A stretch of DNA of 64,000 bases from Cristatella mucedo (taxonomy: Eukaryota; Bryozoa; Phylactolaemata; Cristatellidae). How positions within the stretch are numbered: position 1 is the first letter of the stretch; each line of letters begins with the position of its first letter. The DNA lies in assembly GCA_009760855.2 (NCBI GenBank), contig WPIO01000026.1, positions 3,112,001-3,176,000 on the forward strand, read 5' to 3'. The notes beneath the pieces were generated by a model. The model worked only from the letters and a program-made list of their open reading frames with translations. It was not told where the DNA came from and searched no databases. Position numbers and translations under genes: made by a program. Below are positions 1 to 13,300 of this stretch, in pieces.

Positions 1-723
1 AATCACATATAATCACGCAGGCAGCACGGTCAAACCTGGGGGCCGCCGAGCACCTTAATCTGACAACACAGACCACTAGGGCTACCAGGTTTCACCTTAT
101 ATTAGGGTTTATAGCCCATGCAGTAGTGTGCACGAAGGAATGGACGGCGGCCGGGTCTAGCAACATCCAGAGGAACTCTGAACAGGAGTTGGGGGAGGGG
201 CCTTGGTTCAACCCAGATGGGCATGCTACCTTGATTCAGCCCCTCAGCATCCCTTTCGACGAGCTGCTCTGGGCAAGGGCTCGGCTTGGTTCAGTTCTTG
301 GTTTTATACTAGATAAGTCCCAGGTTAAACTATGAGACATTATAGAGATCTTCTTTCTTCTAAGGTCATATCGCCCAGCAATCGTGGTAATAGCTGGTCT
401 CACACTGCCAGACCTGGACTAAGAACAGGACAAAAAGCTCCAAATAGCAGGTAATTCGATGGCTCCACCAACAACAGCTAAAGCCAGAGCTATGCTATAA
501 TCAATTACCCTAAACATAAAGCAAGAACTCCAACAATCAGCAAGGTTAAGTACTTTTGGATACCAGCCGGCTTTGGCTTTGAATAAGACTTAGCTGTGGG
601 ACCGGTTGTGGCCTACTGCTCCTAACTCAACTCATGAGATAGTGCATAGAAAGACTGCACTGCATGCTATGAGAACTAATCTCAGATCTGCTACTCACTC
701 CAATACCGTTTTAGATTACCCAC

Positions 724-905
724 TACCCGATGAGCCATGATAGCCCAGGAGGTAAGATGCTTGTCTTCACGACCGAAGTCGTGGGTTCGATTCCTGCAGT
801 AGGCGATCCTTTACTGCCAACTGCAAGTAGTGGTGATAGTCGTTAAGTTTCTTCTGCTACTAAACAAATGAGGTTTTTAAATCAGCTAATCTTTTTTTAA
901 TATTT
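724..905 (+). mobile_element. tRNA-derived SINE (family 1)
   Basis: Head resembles a tRNA gene: a box-A-like stretch (cccaggaggtaagatgct) is followed by a box B (gggttcgattcc). The body (gatcctttactgcc, agtggtgatag) ends in aaatcagctaatcttt. The same body recurs at 940-1,075, 9,175-9,355, 9,826-9,962 and 12,610-12,785, so it is a dispersed family. The shared 3' end is followed by T/A-rich repeats. Confidence 0.75.
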
Positions 906-939
906 CCCATGGCGACTAATGAAAGGCAGGCTCTTTTAT

Positions 940-1075
940 GCTATAAAAAATACTAGCTGATATAAAAGTCCCTTATGTATAGCGATAAAAGAGCATTTAC
1001 TATCACCACCGTTTGCAGCAGCAATAAAGGATCGCCCACCATAGAATGTGAACCCACGACCTCGAGATCATAAAT
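940..1075 (-). mobile_element. tRNA-derived SINE (family 1), minus strand, truncated
   Basis: Reverse-strand copy of the family at 724-905, with the conserved blocks ataaaggatcgccca and cccacgacctcgag. Its tRNA-like end is cut off at about 1,075, where an L2 3' end begins, so the L2 fragment probably inserted into it. Confidence 0.65.
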
Positions 1076-1084
1076 TGCATTTCA

Positions 1085-1172
1085 CTTTGCAGCAAATGTA
1101 AAGCGCCTAGAGAGAGATTAAGTTCTCTGAGGGCGCTTTATCAAGTGAAATTATTATTATTATTATTATTAT
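1085..1172 (+). mobile_element. L2/CR1-type non-LTR 3' end
   Basis: Shows the diagnostic tail seen throughout the window: aaagcgcctagagagag, then attaagttctctgagg, gcgctttatca and an ATT microsatellite. Only the 3' terminus is present, as expected of a 5'-truncated insertion. Confidence 0.75.
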
Positions 1173-1339
1173 GAAAAGCAACCACATTGCCCAGTGAGCC
1201 GTCACGACTCGCCAGGTCACAAAGACATATCGCTGGCTCCTTCCCCTTTGCATCCTTTGCTTGAAGCTGTCGGCTGTACCCTTACAATTGATTTATACAT
1301 CTAAAACATTTTAAAGCATGGAGATGCTGCCTACAGGCG

Positions 1340-1785
1340 CTGTTATGCTCTCTTTGAAGGAGGATCCCTCAAACAGATTTTAGCCTGAAACTCACTCCCG
1401 ACTGGCATCAGGACATATGCTGACTCGACAACTAGCGACACTTGACAACACTCGACATCTATAAATGAGTTAAAATGCACCTGTTTCTCACAGCATTTGG
1501 CGAATCCTTGAGATTTATCCTTTGTACGCTCATGCCTGCTGACACTGTGCATGCTACTACTAAACATATTTACATGCTGACACAAGTCAATATTACTTCA
1601 AAAACCTATAATGTTTGTTGTTGACACTTCGAGTGTTACCTCAAACCATATTTCGTTTCTTGACATTGAGCATGATTTCAGTAATCATTTGATTATGCTT
1701 TACTTACAGCCTTTTTAAATTGCCCGTAAAGAGATTAAGTTCTCTGAGGACACTATACAGATGTATTATCATTATTATTCTTATT
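1340..1785 (+). mobile_element. L2/CR1-type non-LTR fragment, 3' region
   Basis: Resembles the 3' untranslated region of the copies at 23,575-23,741 and 50,160-50,430 (cacctgtttctcacagcatt; gctgacactgtgcatgct) and ends in agagattaagttctctgagg followed by ATT repeats. No intact ORF. Confidence 0.6.
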
Positions 1786-2159
1786 GACAGTCAGGGCCAA
1801 AAAAGAGGGCTAATTGCTATTAATCCCGTCTACAAGGCCTTCACCCTCCCCGTCAGTGTGAGTGATCAGCAAAAAATCAAAACTATCTCCTACCAGCCAG
1901 TGGGCGAAGCCATGACTCAAGGGAACTGCAATACTGGTGGCCCGGATGCTGCAAATTTAATCCTCTTTACCTGGAGCAGCTTCATGGCCTGCGTGGCCAG
2001 CAATAGTTGACAGCGATTCAGCAGGATGCACCAAAACAGGAGGTGCAAGGAATCAAGCCAATCCACTCCGATTGAGCACAAATCTACTTGTAATCGGCCA
2101 AGCTAAGCTCTAAATTTAGATAGCATGTGATATTAAACTCGGTTTAAAACCCACACAAT

Positions 2160-2960
2160 TTCAGGCCATTGTGCAATTGCATCCTCGGACGATGCACTGC
2201 GATTGACTGCACTGGCTCAGGTCAAAACCGCAATCCAGTGCAATGTGCTGTTGGTCGACCGGAAACCGTATTCTATAAGCTCAAAGTTAAGAAATGTCTT
2301 CAATTTAACAATTTCACGACAGTGGGCTCGTGCATTCTCATTGAATGCACTTCAATCGACTGCCATGACCGGAGTCACAACGGCAATCCACTACAAGCTG
2401 TCAATTGCCCGTATATCGGATGCTCACTGATTTCATTTTGAATTCATATTGACGTCCACTGCGCCTACTTAAAGTGTGTCCACATAATTCCAACCCATTT
2501 TGTATACACAATCTAGGGCAAAGACCAGGAATCGAAAGCAATGATACTCGACAATGCTACAATCCACAACACCAAGAATCGACCAGAAGTTTCATTGCAT
2601 ATAACATTTCACTGCTTAAAGTGAATCCAAAAAATTTCAACCTATTTCACACGTAATTTATTGGGAAACCCACAGCAGCTAACAGCAACGGTCTGTGCCA
2701 ATACTGTAACCCACTACAATCCGTCAGAAATCTACAAGATATCGGATGCACAAAGCTACAATTTAGGTTGTGCATTGTGGTGCATTGTGTTCAAAGTGTA
2801 CACACACAAGTTCAAGCCATATCGCATGAGAATCTTGGGCAATGCATGCAAATTGATTGCAGAGGCCAAACCAATTTGCCTACTGCACATGCTCAGCCTA
2901 TTCACAAACTTCGAGCTTGCTGTGATCGGCAGAGGCGAGCGTCAACTCGAGGTCAACGCG
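2160..2960. repeat. degenerate tandem array, period about 155 bp
   Basis: Blocks of similar sequence recur, for example around 2,175 (tgcatcctcg...gcactgcgattgactgc) and 2,331 (tgcattctcattgaatgcac...tcgactgc), and more weakly near 2,520, 2,690 and 2,850. The units are diverged, so boundaries and copy number are approximate. Overlapping small ORFs in this stretch look like by-products of the repeats. Confidence 0.4.
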
Positions 2961-3639
2961 AGACTGAAGACTCCACGTGAAGCCAAATTTGCACAACTCA
3001 GTGGACATCGGCAGCCAGCAGCGAAAGAAGTCACACCTTTTGCGGCCTCATGGGCAGAATCGGCTTGAAGTCGTTAAGTCCACAGACGGTACTCTAGCTC
3101 TAAGATGGCCCGCCCAGCATAGATCAAAAACCAGGAAGTAAGAAAGAACATAGCAAGAAGCTATTAAGAAGCAAGTGCATGTGTGTGTCAATCCGTTGAA
3201 GTCAAAGTACAGCCGAAGTAAGTTGTAATCCTCGAAAACTAGCGACTTAAAAAATGTGCAAAGCCAAGGGAGACATACTGGGGTGGTTGCATTTATATGC
3301 ACGACCATCAGGAAAATTTTCCATTTCATAAGAGCTGTCAGGAGGCCTTTAAAGCGGTCAGCAATAGTAGGCAACTAACACTAAATGATGGTTTTACAAA
3401 TTAAGAACTCTTCATTTCAGTAGGAGTGCTTCTCTTCAGTTTTATGTGATAAGTACTCACGTTTAGATTGGTTCGTTATTGAAGTTGGCTTAAAAATGTT
3501 AACTAGTTGGAAAATGTCTTTGCTATGCTACAACTGAATTCATTCAAGATATAGGTGAGATATCTATTTTCTAGGTTGTGAGAACGCCTCTGTTAAACTT
3601 AATTATTCTTGGTAGTTATAATAATAATACTATTATTAA

Positions 3640-3790
3640 CAAGACATTCATAATGCACACAAAGTTATTTTTGTTGCTACCTGAGCATGCTACCACTAAC
3701 AGGTGTTTCCTTTGTAGCAAATGTAAAGCGCCTAGAAAGAGATTGAGTTCCCTAAGGGTGCTTTATCAAGTGTTATTATTATTATTATAA
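3640..3790 (+). mobile_element. L2/CR1-type non-LTR 3' end
   Basis: Carries the family tail (gtaaagcgcctagaaagag, gggtgctttatcaagtg) and ends in ATT repeats. Only a 5'-truncated remnant. Confidence 0.7.
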
Positions 3791-4302
3791 AGAAGTAACA
3801 AAATCTCTTTCCAGGCATTTTATATTCACTGGAAAGAGAGCGTGCCAATTAGTTAGTTAATTGACTTGCTCAATGTGTGCACAATAAGAACACCGAAGAC
3901 AGATCGCATAGACTGAACAAATGCTGTGAGGAACTATGACGAACGCTGGATTTATCAATAACTAATAATTTGGTTTCATCGTCATTCAATTTGACAAGTG
4001 TTTGCTGCCATATCAGTGCAAATGGCACCAATACATGGTGCAAATGAGTTAGGAGATATTGACTCGGTGCAAGGCAGCTAGGAATCAAAGCACAGGTTAA
4101 CCTGTATGCCATCTGCATAAAAATGAAAGCCTAGATGGTGTGAGGATAGAATGGCACGACCTACAACAATTCATGCATGCCAGACGATGGGCAGACTGTC
4201 CTGACCTTGTCCGTGCTTTCTCAAGATTGCAATTAGTGGTACGAGCTAGTTAAAAGTCTGAAATAAAGCACAGGCCACGTGGGCAAGAGCATGAAGTGTG
4301 CT

Positions 4303-4322
4303 TAGAGAGAGAGAGAGAGAGT
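4303..4322. repeat. (AG)n microsatellite
   Basis: Short uninterrupted AG run. Similar short AG/CT tracts lie near 7,735-7,749 and 18,884-18,902. Confidence 0.8.
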
Positions 4323-4489
4323 CAAACAATTAATATAAACATTGGTCGTCAAATTGGCCGACGAAGAAATCTTTAATTTTAGTAGGTAACAGAATAAGTT
4401 ATAAAAAGGCCTACAATGACTCGCCCTGCTCTGTATTTTCGGACTGCAATAGAGTTACTATTTCAACAATAGGTGCCACAAAACTGCGG

Positions 4490-6110
4490 CTTTTATTGCA
4501 GATAAAAAAAATAGTGTATCGGGTTTACCCAACAAAAATTACATCGATTGCCCTGATGCATTATGATGCTATGGCCTCTGATGGCCTGGACCATAGCACT
4601 AGAATACGTGCACACAATGCCATGGAATTTGATGGATAACAATCCGAGATACATACAGGAATCAAAACCTAAGATATGCAACACCTATTGTGGAAATTGC
4701 AGCTGTATTGCACTTCGAATATTTAGAGAGGCTTGCTGGCCCGGGCCATGGGAGGCCATAGCATTCCAACGTGCATGTGAAATGTCAAGAAATTTAGTGG
4801 GCAAACCCAGATCACAATTTTCTGTAGCGTGTAATCAAAACCAACGTTGCTCAAAGCTTGCTTTGGAAATGGCAGCTGTATGGCAGTTCGAAGCAAAGGG
4901 AGGCCTGCTGACCCGGGCTACTAGAGGTCATAGCATGAGAACGCCCATGTGCTATGCCATGAAATTTGGTTGGCCAAATCGGAACACCTTTTCTATAAAG
5001 TGGAAGCAAAACCACAGTTGCACGATGCCTACTATGAAAATGGCAGCTGTATCGCAATTCACAATTTTATGCCAGCCCGGGCCATTGGCAGCCATTGCAT
5101 GAGAATGTGCAAGTTCAATTGCACAAAAGTGAGTGGGTAAAGCGAGAACGCTGCTGTCAATAAATTGAATTCAAACCCAACTTGTATGATGCCTATTGTG
5201 TAAATAGCAGCCGTATTGCAGCCCAAAAATATAGGACTGATCAATGAACCGGGCAACTGGAGGCCATTGCACAAGAACTGCAAGCGCAATCACATGAGAT
5301 TCAATGGGTTAGCCCGGAACACTATTTTCTAAAAGGTATAATCGAAACTAAAGTAGCAAGGTACCTGTCGTTGCAACAGCCACTTTTTTGGAAATATGAA
5401 TATTTAGGGACGCTGGATGGCCCAGGCCACTGGAGGCCACAGCATGAGAACAGGCAAGTACAATGGCATGCAATTCGGTGGGTTAACCGGAACACCATTT
5501 TCTGTAATAAGTAATTAAAACAGCAGTGGCACGAAGTTTTTCGTAGAAATGGCAGCTGTAGCACAGTTGGAATATTTAGGGTTCTCAGTGGTCCAGGCCA
5601 TCAGAGGCCAGAGTACGAGAATGCCCATGATATTTGGTGGGTAAACCAGGAACATGTTTATACAATAATTTGCAATAGAAACCGAAGTTGTGTGAAGCTT
5701 TTTGCACAAATGGCAGATGTGTGCCGTTCGAATGTTCTGGGCTGCCATCTGGGCCGGATCGTCGGTGGCCATAGCATAACAATGCACAAGCACAAAAGCA
5801 TAAAAATTGGTGAGTGAACTTGGCACATTGTTGTCTATAATTTAGAATCAAAACTGGGAGCTTTCACAAAGCATTTGTGGAAATGGCAGCTATATCGCAC
5901 TTCGAATGTGTAAAAGGCTGGCTGGCACGGCCATTTTAGGCCCTTAGCACGAGAATGGGAAAGCACAATTGCATGAAATTTGTTGGGTAAACCCTAAATA
6001 CCTGTCAGTATAATTTGGAATCAACGCTGCCGTTTTCTGATGTTTACTGTGGAAATGGCAGCCGTATTGAAGTGTATTGCAGTTATTTGTGCGACCAGGC
6101 CTAAGCAGGA
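4490..6110. repeat. tandem satellite array, unit about 170 bp
   Basis: A landmark close to aaatggcagctgtat recurs near 4,695, 4,869, 5,040, 5,206, 5,374, 5,551, 5,710, 5,884 and 6,056, a spacing of about 160-177 bp. Each unit also holds variants of ggccatagcatgagaa and gggtaaacc. At the left edge (about 4,505-4,600) a unit lies in opposite orientation. Small ORFs in both strands here have similar, repeat-derived sequences and are not treated as genes. Confidence 0.8.
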
Positions 6111-6175
6111 TATTTTTTGCTTCTGCATGATTGTTACCTTGCATTATAGCAACCTATGGGTATTGATTCTTCTGC

Positions 6176-6270
6176 AGCGAGTACAAAAGCACCTTGATAG
6201 CGATTAAGTTCCCTTGAGGTGTTATGCAAACGACATAGACACATTATCATTATTATTATTATTATAACTA
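6176..6270 (+). mobile_element. L2/CR1-type 3' tail remnant
   Basis: Diverged copy of the L2 3' tail (agcgattaagttccc, aggtgttatgcaaa) followed by an ATT microsatellite. Confidence 0.5.
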
Positions 6271-6297
6271 TTATCAATATCATTCTCTTAACAGATC

Positions 6298-6429
6298 ACC
6301 CCGTGCAGCTCCATCCTCATCAGCTGCCGACGTGATTTTATTATGAAGGAAGAAAACGCGCAAGTGCACATCGGTCCCCTTCGACTTCGGCGGCACATGC
6401 TTGTCATCGATCACCAAATTAGTCTGTAG
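6298..6429 (-). other. exon-like open stretch, gene unknown
   Basis: On the minus strand a good acceptor (catctctacag) is followed by about 42 open codons and a possible donor (gtgatctg). The peptide includes TNLVIDDKHVPPKSKG, which looks protein-like but which I do not recognise; it does not match CDKAL1. It may be an exon of another gene or chance. Confidence 0.25.
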
Positions 6430-7276
6430 AGATGAAGAACTAGTGCTGCTGATCTGACTGACGAGTCACTTGCATGGTTTGAATTGTTCCTATGAGACTG
6501 AGTTTAGTTTCAAAAGCTGGCTTCAATCCGGCTTCAGCAGCTGAATCACACTAAATCGCTCTTGCCTTTATATTCGGATTTCAATTTAGCAGAGTAGCAT
6601 ATTAAATGCGATAATTTTAGAGCCAGAAAGCAGTGCATAGTATTATCGAATGGGGTGGCTTACAACGGCTATGACTTAGTATCCGTGAACAAATTCGACT
6701 GGTCATGAACTATCGTTCGGATGGGCACATTCTTGTAGTAACATGACATGGCTCTCATGGGTTTGCTTATACCGAGGCCCTACTGCCGTCTAGTGAGTGT
6801 CTTCGTATGACTCATGGCTTTGGTGTCAGAGGTCACATGTTCAACTCCGAAGGACGACACGATTCTTTTCCATATGATTATCCTTGACTATGATTGTAGC
6901 TATAGGCGGTTTGAGCAGAACTTGTTGACGACAATATTCAACTAAATTTGATCAAAAAGAGCTTTGGTGTCGGACTTTTAAGCTACTGACGAGAGCAATC
7001 TATAACTTTAAAGTAGCAATAATTTTGCAACTACTTAATTTGAGTAGGATGGTATTACAAGATTTGCAATGGCACATGAGCAATTGAGCAATTGACGGTT
7101 AATTTCCTAAAATATTTCTATATTACCAAGGAATTTTGGCAAAGGGGAAACCAGCCATTGGAAGCAGCCATATTCTGAAGCTTCAGCTTTGCAGCTCCCA
7201 TAGATAGGAGGCTAATGCCGGGAAATGCAGAGGATACCCACAGGAGAACCAAGTAAGACAGACTCAGCACACTGAC

Positions 7277-7380
7277 CTCTGAAGGATTGCTGTGCCCGTG
7301 CGACAATGTCCTCTGGAGAGTAGCTGCCCAGCTCTCCACGAGCATGCTTGGTTTTGCAATAAGTGCAGTGATTGAGGCAT
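7277..7380 (-). CDS. CDKAL1: CDKAL1 coding exon 6 (radical-SAM cluster)
   Basis: Acceptor ttttctttcag; peptide [20 protein letters not shown] then [13 protein letters not shown]; donor gtcagtgtg. The CxxxCxxC motif binds the radical-SAM [4Fe-4S] cluster. The preceding intron (7,381-11,866) is about 4.5 kb. The next exon is not found within 1-7,276. Confidence 0.95.
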
Positions 7381-10300
7381 CTGAAAGAAAACCAAGCATA
7401 CGTATACAAGAGATGACTTGTCTCCATTGGCTTGTAACAACAATGTCGCCCAATATGGCAAACGACAGTAGTGGAAGCGATTCATGCCAAGTCAGGCATC
7501 ACGCCTACCATCTTAATAATCACAGTACGACAGCCACCAAATTGCCCAAATTTGCATAAAAGACATGACAAACCAGCTGCATATCGATATAGTGCTGAAG
7601 TAGTTCGGATGGTAAGGTGAAGTAAAAAAAAAAGAAAAAGAAGAAGGATCCTAAAAGTGAGTGATGTCCGACCTAAACCATTGCAGTGCACTGCCAATGA
7701 TGCTCAAGCCAGACAAGAGGAGCTCGAGATAGTAGAGAGAGAGAGAGACCTATCATGAAACTCACACTAATTAAGCTAGTCATTTTTTGCAATTTCCACA
7801 CAAATTACAAAAATAATGCATACTTTTCTTAAAGACGTCAAACCAGAAATGGCCTCTACCGAGGATATTCTATGTCAATCATCATTTATGGATTCTTCCG
7901 ATGGCTACATTTGACCAGCATGAAAACCACAAAAAAATCACACTTGGGCATGTTGCTTGTTACATGTTCCATTTGGTAGCACAGAGCAATCACAGCAAAA
8001 AAAAAACTGGCTCGAGTACAAGTTACATTGACATAGCCTGCCCCAACCAGCCCTTGTCTACATGAAGTAACTCCTAAGTAGCAACTGTAGTCCGGAATCA
8101 GGCAAAAGATGCTATGATTTTAAGCATGTGGGTCATCGGGTCATTTTTCTGACCCATATAAACCTTATAAAAATACGCCATTACATACATATACCGTAGC
8201 AGTGATTAGGCTGAATGCCTACATATAACTGCACGGTGTGTAGTTTTTACGGTGATATGGGCCGAGTCATCGAAGAATTGCAACATATAATCTAGGATAC
8301 ATAAAGTTAGCAACTAATATGAACATAAGGACTTGGGAAAACTGCTACCTTCGTGACATAAGAATCAGTAAAGCACCCAAAATGTTTCCATATCAAACAC
8401 ATATGCACCGAAAGAGATCACTGCTTACAGCTTCTGGTAGCATGCAAACTGAATCCAGCCTCAAAACAGCACCAAAGACTACTGTCATACTTGAGTAAGC
8501 CCAGCTTGTCCTAACTGTTACATTCCGGGTTCCATTGCATTACTTAGCTTAACTCTATGTAGGCAGTAAAGGGCAGCTGATTCAACAACATCACTAAAAT
8601 ATCGACAGAAGACCCTTTGCAGCTTTTATCCTGCTTTCAGTAGGCAATAAAGAATTTTGTACTGCTGAGTTCGAAATCCAAACCAACTACATGGGTCGAG
8701 AAGTGCTAGCACCTCATCGGGGCTGAGAACTAGCGGATATAAGCATCATTAGCATACACCAGCCACAGTTGACTGGTCCCTGGGTGGGGCTTTCAAATCA
8801 AAGAAGGTCTGTACACCTGTCTGCCACCTCCCCAGCTCCTACCGAGGATGTTTGCTGATCCAAAATCTCTTTAATTTCCGATGGGTTGTCTAATTACAAG
8901 CATAAAATGTGTAGGGCAAAATACTTATTTGCACCAGCTCTTCCTTTTTCACAGGTATGAAAGTTGTCTTACATAGTTTTGCTTAAGAATCACCTGCCTG
9001 CAACTTCCCCAGCCCTTACCGAGGATAATCGCTGATCCTAAATTTACCTAATTACAAGTATAAAATGAGTAGGGCAAAATACTTATGTGCACCAGCTCTT
9101 CATTTCTCATGGGTATGAAAGTTGTCTTACGTAGTTTCTCTAAGAACCAGCTCTCATTCTAGGCCGTAATGAACCGTGATGGCACACTAGGTAAGGCGGT
9201 TGCTATTCACGACCTTGGTCCCAAAGTCGTGGGTTCCAATCCTGCAGTGGGTGACCTTTTATTGCCACAGCAAGCAGTGGTGATAGCCATAAAGACTGTT
9301 CTGTCGCTATACAAAAGAGACTGTTAAATCAGCTAGTATTGTTGTTATTATTGTTCAAGGGACATTACACCTTTAGTCATACAGAAATTCATACAATACC
9401 GTGCGTATACAGCAAGCCATTGTCTGCGAACAAAACAAAAAAAAACCCGGTAATGTCACGTGATAGCCCCAAGAACAGCAGCAGATGCAATAGTCTCTTC
9501 TTTAGATGACACGAGAGGCTTGCTTGAACTGTGTGCTGCTTCAACTAATACAAGAAGCAGTCAACGGGTTTCATTGCTGGTGCTTCATCTGTACTCCACC
9601 ACTTGGTACACATAGCTCCATCGGCTATACGACTAAAATAGTTCCCTTTCCTGCTGAACATTAGCAACAGTGTAATCCAATCAAGGTCAGGGACGCACCT
9701 AAGCTACATTCCAGACATGGGTTCATTGATATCATAAGAGACACTTCACAGGATTTTGAAAATTTGTACTTTGGTATCTTCAACCTATATAAATTCGAAC
9801 GTCAGTCCACCTGTCTGAGAGTTTAATAATAAAGATAAGCTGATTTAACAGTCTCATTTATATTGCAGCCGAAGATTTGCTGGACAATAAAGGATCGCCC
9901 ACTGCAGGACTCAAACCCACGACCTGGGTCGTGAAGGCCAAGCACCTTACCTCCTGGGCTAAGAACAAGGGGCATACACGGACATAAGTCACTGATATCA
10001 CCCTTTCGTTGTGTCGTTTGTGATATTGATAGTGTAACTACGATGGTATGTACACCAATATGTGCCGTGTCAAACCTATCAGGGGAGATAATTTACTAAT
10101 TTGCTAATGTACCAACAACATCCACTATCATAGTTGAAATTGACCATTGAATTCAGCATTGAATTATGAAATAGTGATGAACACATTTCTGATCAGCACA
10201 TTATTTAATTCCCTATTTACCCGCTGTGGATGTTATCACTCAGTGGATTGGATAAAAATAAAAAACCTCACTGGGACAGTCAGTCATAGCCACGATGTGC

Positions 10301-13300
10301 ATGTCGGTGAGTCATTGAGGCTAGGGCTTTGCACTGCTACCAGCTTTCATGTCTGGTCTTAATTTTCAAATTGAATAGAGTGTACTTGCAAAAAATGCAG
10401 GCAGAGGCTACTTTGAAGCAAAAACATGCATCTATGCAGCTGTTTAGTGAACAAATTCCACATCATATTTGGCAAGGGCAACAAAAACATTTTAAAGTCC
10501 CAGTCATATTGTGCAATATCAGCCTAAATGCTATTTAATCTACTGCCTGAGTTATACAGCTCACATTTAGCCGAGTTAACAGAGCAATAACTGCCTCAGC
10601 AAGGCTCGAGCACCCAGCAACAGAGCGGCGCCTCTGCACAGCTAGTGCCAGAGCTTCAGCTCTGCTCAAACAGCTGTTGTGGGAACATCACCTGGGCAGT
10701 GATAAAAGGATGATACACAAGAGCTGGCACGATGGTGTCAAGACAACAACAGTCATCTGCCGGTTAGCCTCCACTTATTTAGCACCTGATTTCACTTGCA
10801 TCAGCCCGTCATTCTGACAGCTACTTTCCCCCAAAAGAAGGTGCTAGAGAACAGCTCTCAGGTTCATGCTAGCAACCTGTTGTGAACGGTCATCTGGAAC
10901 TCAAACATTGGGAAGATGAAATCCTACTCGTAAAGCTATACCAATATCTTAGCAGGCATTCCACATGCAATCAAGTTGGATGTATAAATAATAAAGCAGC
11001 CTTCTTTTAATGGCTCACTATTGGACATCTTTTCATTTTCAAGCAAAAGAGTATACGAAAAAAGACTGGTCCAACGTTTAATGATCTCGACCTGGAATGC
11101 CCTACTGCCTGCTATTGGATGTGAGTTTGGATGGTTGTTTCATAGTCTTTTTAACATCAAAGATGTACATCTCATTATAGACAGTTGCCTGCTATTCCTA
11201 TCGAGTAGAGCTGCTTCATTTTCACACGTTTGATTTGTATCGAACTTCCTTAGCCACCACCCAAAAGACTTATTCCGACCTTCAGATGCTAACAGGGAAG
11301 TACTGTAAAAGCATGCCCTTGCAATTAATGATGCATGCTGCCAGAAAAACTAAGAACAAATTGGAGACGGCAGCACAGAGGCCATGTGTTCACACAAGCA
11401 ATAATGGTAATAATAAAGCATTTGCACCGGGCTCTAACAGAACTAGATCTCTACACATGGGCTGGAAAGGAAGCACCAGACCAGACCAGCAACAACAACA
11501 ATGCTCATCAGTAGCATAAATAAACATTTAGGGATCAATTCACATGGTTATAGAAAACGCTGCAAGAAATGGGTATCGTTTTAGCTTCACTCTAAGCAAG
11601 CCACGAGAAGAACTTGAACACAAGACATAAGTTGATGCAAGTAAATATACAAATATAAATGCAATTCATTTGTATAGCACCCTACGAGAACTTAATCTCT
11701 ATTCGGGCACTTCCCACACGCCACTGGGCTCGAGCCCGCGACCTCGGCCATCAAATACATTCACATTGACCTTGGTTGGGCGAGCAACTTGCGAGCAACC
11801 ACTGGGCCAAACAAGCGCCGAGCAAGACATGAATCATTAGTAACAAGACACTGCAGCTAGCCATACCCAGTATTGATGGCAATTATCTCGATGAGTGGAT
11901 TTTTTCGAATCTTCGGCAAGTCTAACCTTGCACCACCAACTTTCTTTCCATCCACTTTCTTCTGACCGAGCAACCTCACCGAGTGACCTGCAGTCACACG
12001 AAGCACTCGGAAATGCAAATATTTTTCAAACAGCTTTGCCATGATTTACTCGTTTAGGTGACTTCGAGTACGGAAAGCTCGTGTGCCACGTTTGCTGTCA
12101 TGCTAGTGCTGGGCACATGAATTGCATGCACAGCAGCCACTGCTTAGACAAACCTTAAGTAGCAGCAGAAGTTGTGCATCGGTGTCCACAAAATATAAGC
12201 ACAGTTTCAGATACTAACATCGTCTGAGCAGTTAAGTTAACATCGTCTGAGCAGTTAAGTTCGCGATGAGAATCAAACAGTAAACATGGGTACCGTTTGA
12301 GCTGCAACTTATTTCACTGTATACTCTCATCTGTGAGCTAATTTCGATGCGACTTCGTCTTGACCACGCAGTCTGAAGAAAATACCAGTGATCTCACCCC
12401 ACCGTTAAGACCTATATCCACCGAACCCATTTTATTCATAATAATAATAATACATTTGTATAACACCATCAGAGGACTTAATCACTTTTTAGACACTTCA
12501 CATGTGCTGTAAAGTAAGCATGATCACATAGTTAGTGGTAACATGCACAATGTCAACAAACATAACTTGGTTAGAGGTGACGAGCCCAGGGCTAACATGC
12601 AAATGTGCTTAAAAAATCTTTGCTGATTTAACAGCCTCATTTGTGTAGTGGCCGAAAAAAGCCTTATCGGCTATCGCCACTGCTTACAGTTGGCAATAAA
12701 GGATCGTCCAACTTCATGATTCGAGCCCACGACCTCGGTCGTGATGAACAAGCACCTTACCTTACCTTACCATCACGGCCCAGTAGTGGCAGCATTCGAT
12801 GTCAGTATGCATAAGCACACAAAAGAAATAATCACGGGGACTCACTAAATGGTGTGGTGAACAAGTGCGTTTTCAGTTAGTTTTTTAAATGTCAAGGCAT
12901 GTCGTGACGTCGGTCGGGAGTGACTTCCGGGCTTTGGGAGCTTACGAACAAAAGGCAAGGTCTCCAAAAGATTTGAGGTACGTAGAAGGTTTAGCTAAAC
13001 AATTTGATTCAGAAAAGCATGTGGTAAAATGAATAGCCTGGTGGGGAGTAGTTTTGATAGGTAGGCTGGAGTCAGAGAATGAAGGGACCTAAAAGTGAAC
13101 GACAGAACCTTGAAGCCGATGCAATACTTGACTGGGAGCCGGTGTAGGTCGGCAAGAAGTGGTGTGACGTGGCAACTCCTACGCTCACGACAGACAAGCC
13201 TAGCTGCAGAGTTTTGCACCAGCTGTAAGCACCTGATTGCACAGGCCAGTAGACCAGCAAGCTGTAAGTTAAAGAAGTCGGGGCGGGCTGTCACAAATGC

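Larger units (their letters stand above)
7381..11866 (-). other. CDKAL1 intron with repeats
   Basis: Holds an (AG) tract, a tandem duplication at 8,805-9,155, SINEs at 9,175-9,355 and 9,826-9,962, and a composite SINE at 11,655-11,812. Small ORFs at 10,147-10,538 and 11,021-11,519 have no recognisable features. Confidence 0.7.

Noticed and set aside
4563..6144. A family of similar 60-180 codon ORFs on both strands
   Set aside because: They follow the ~170 bp satellite period, so the similarity comes from DNA repetition, not protein selection.
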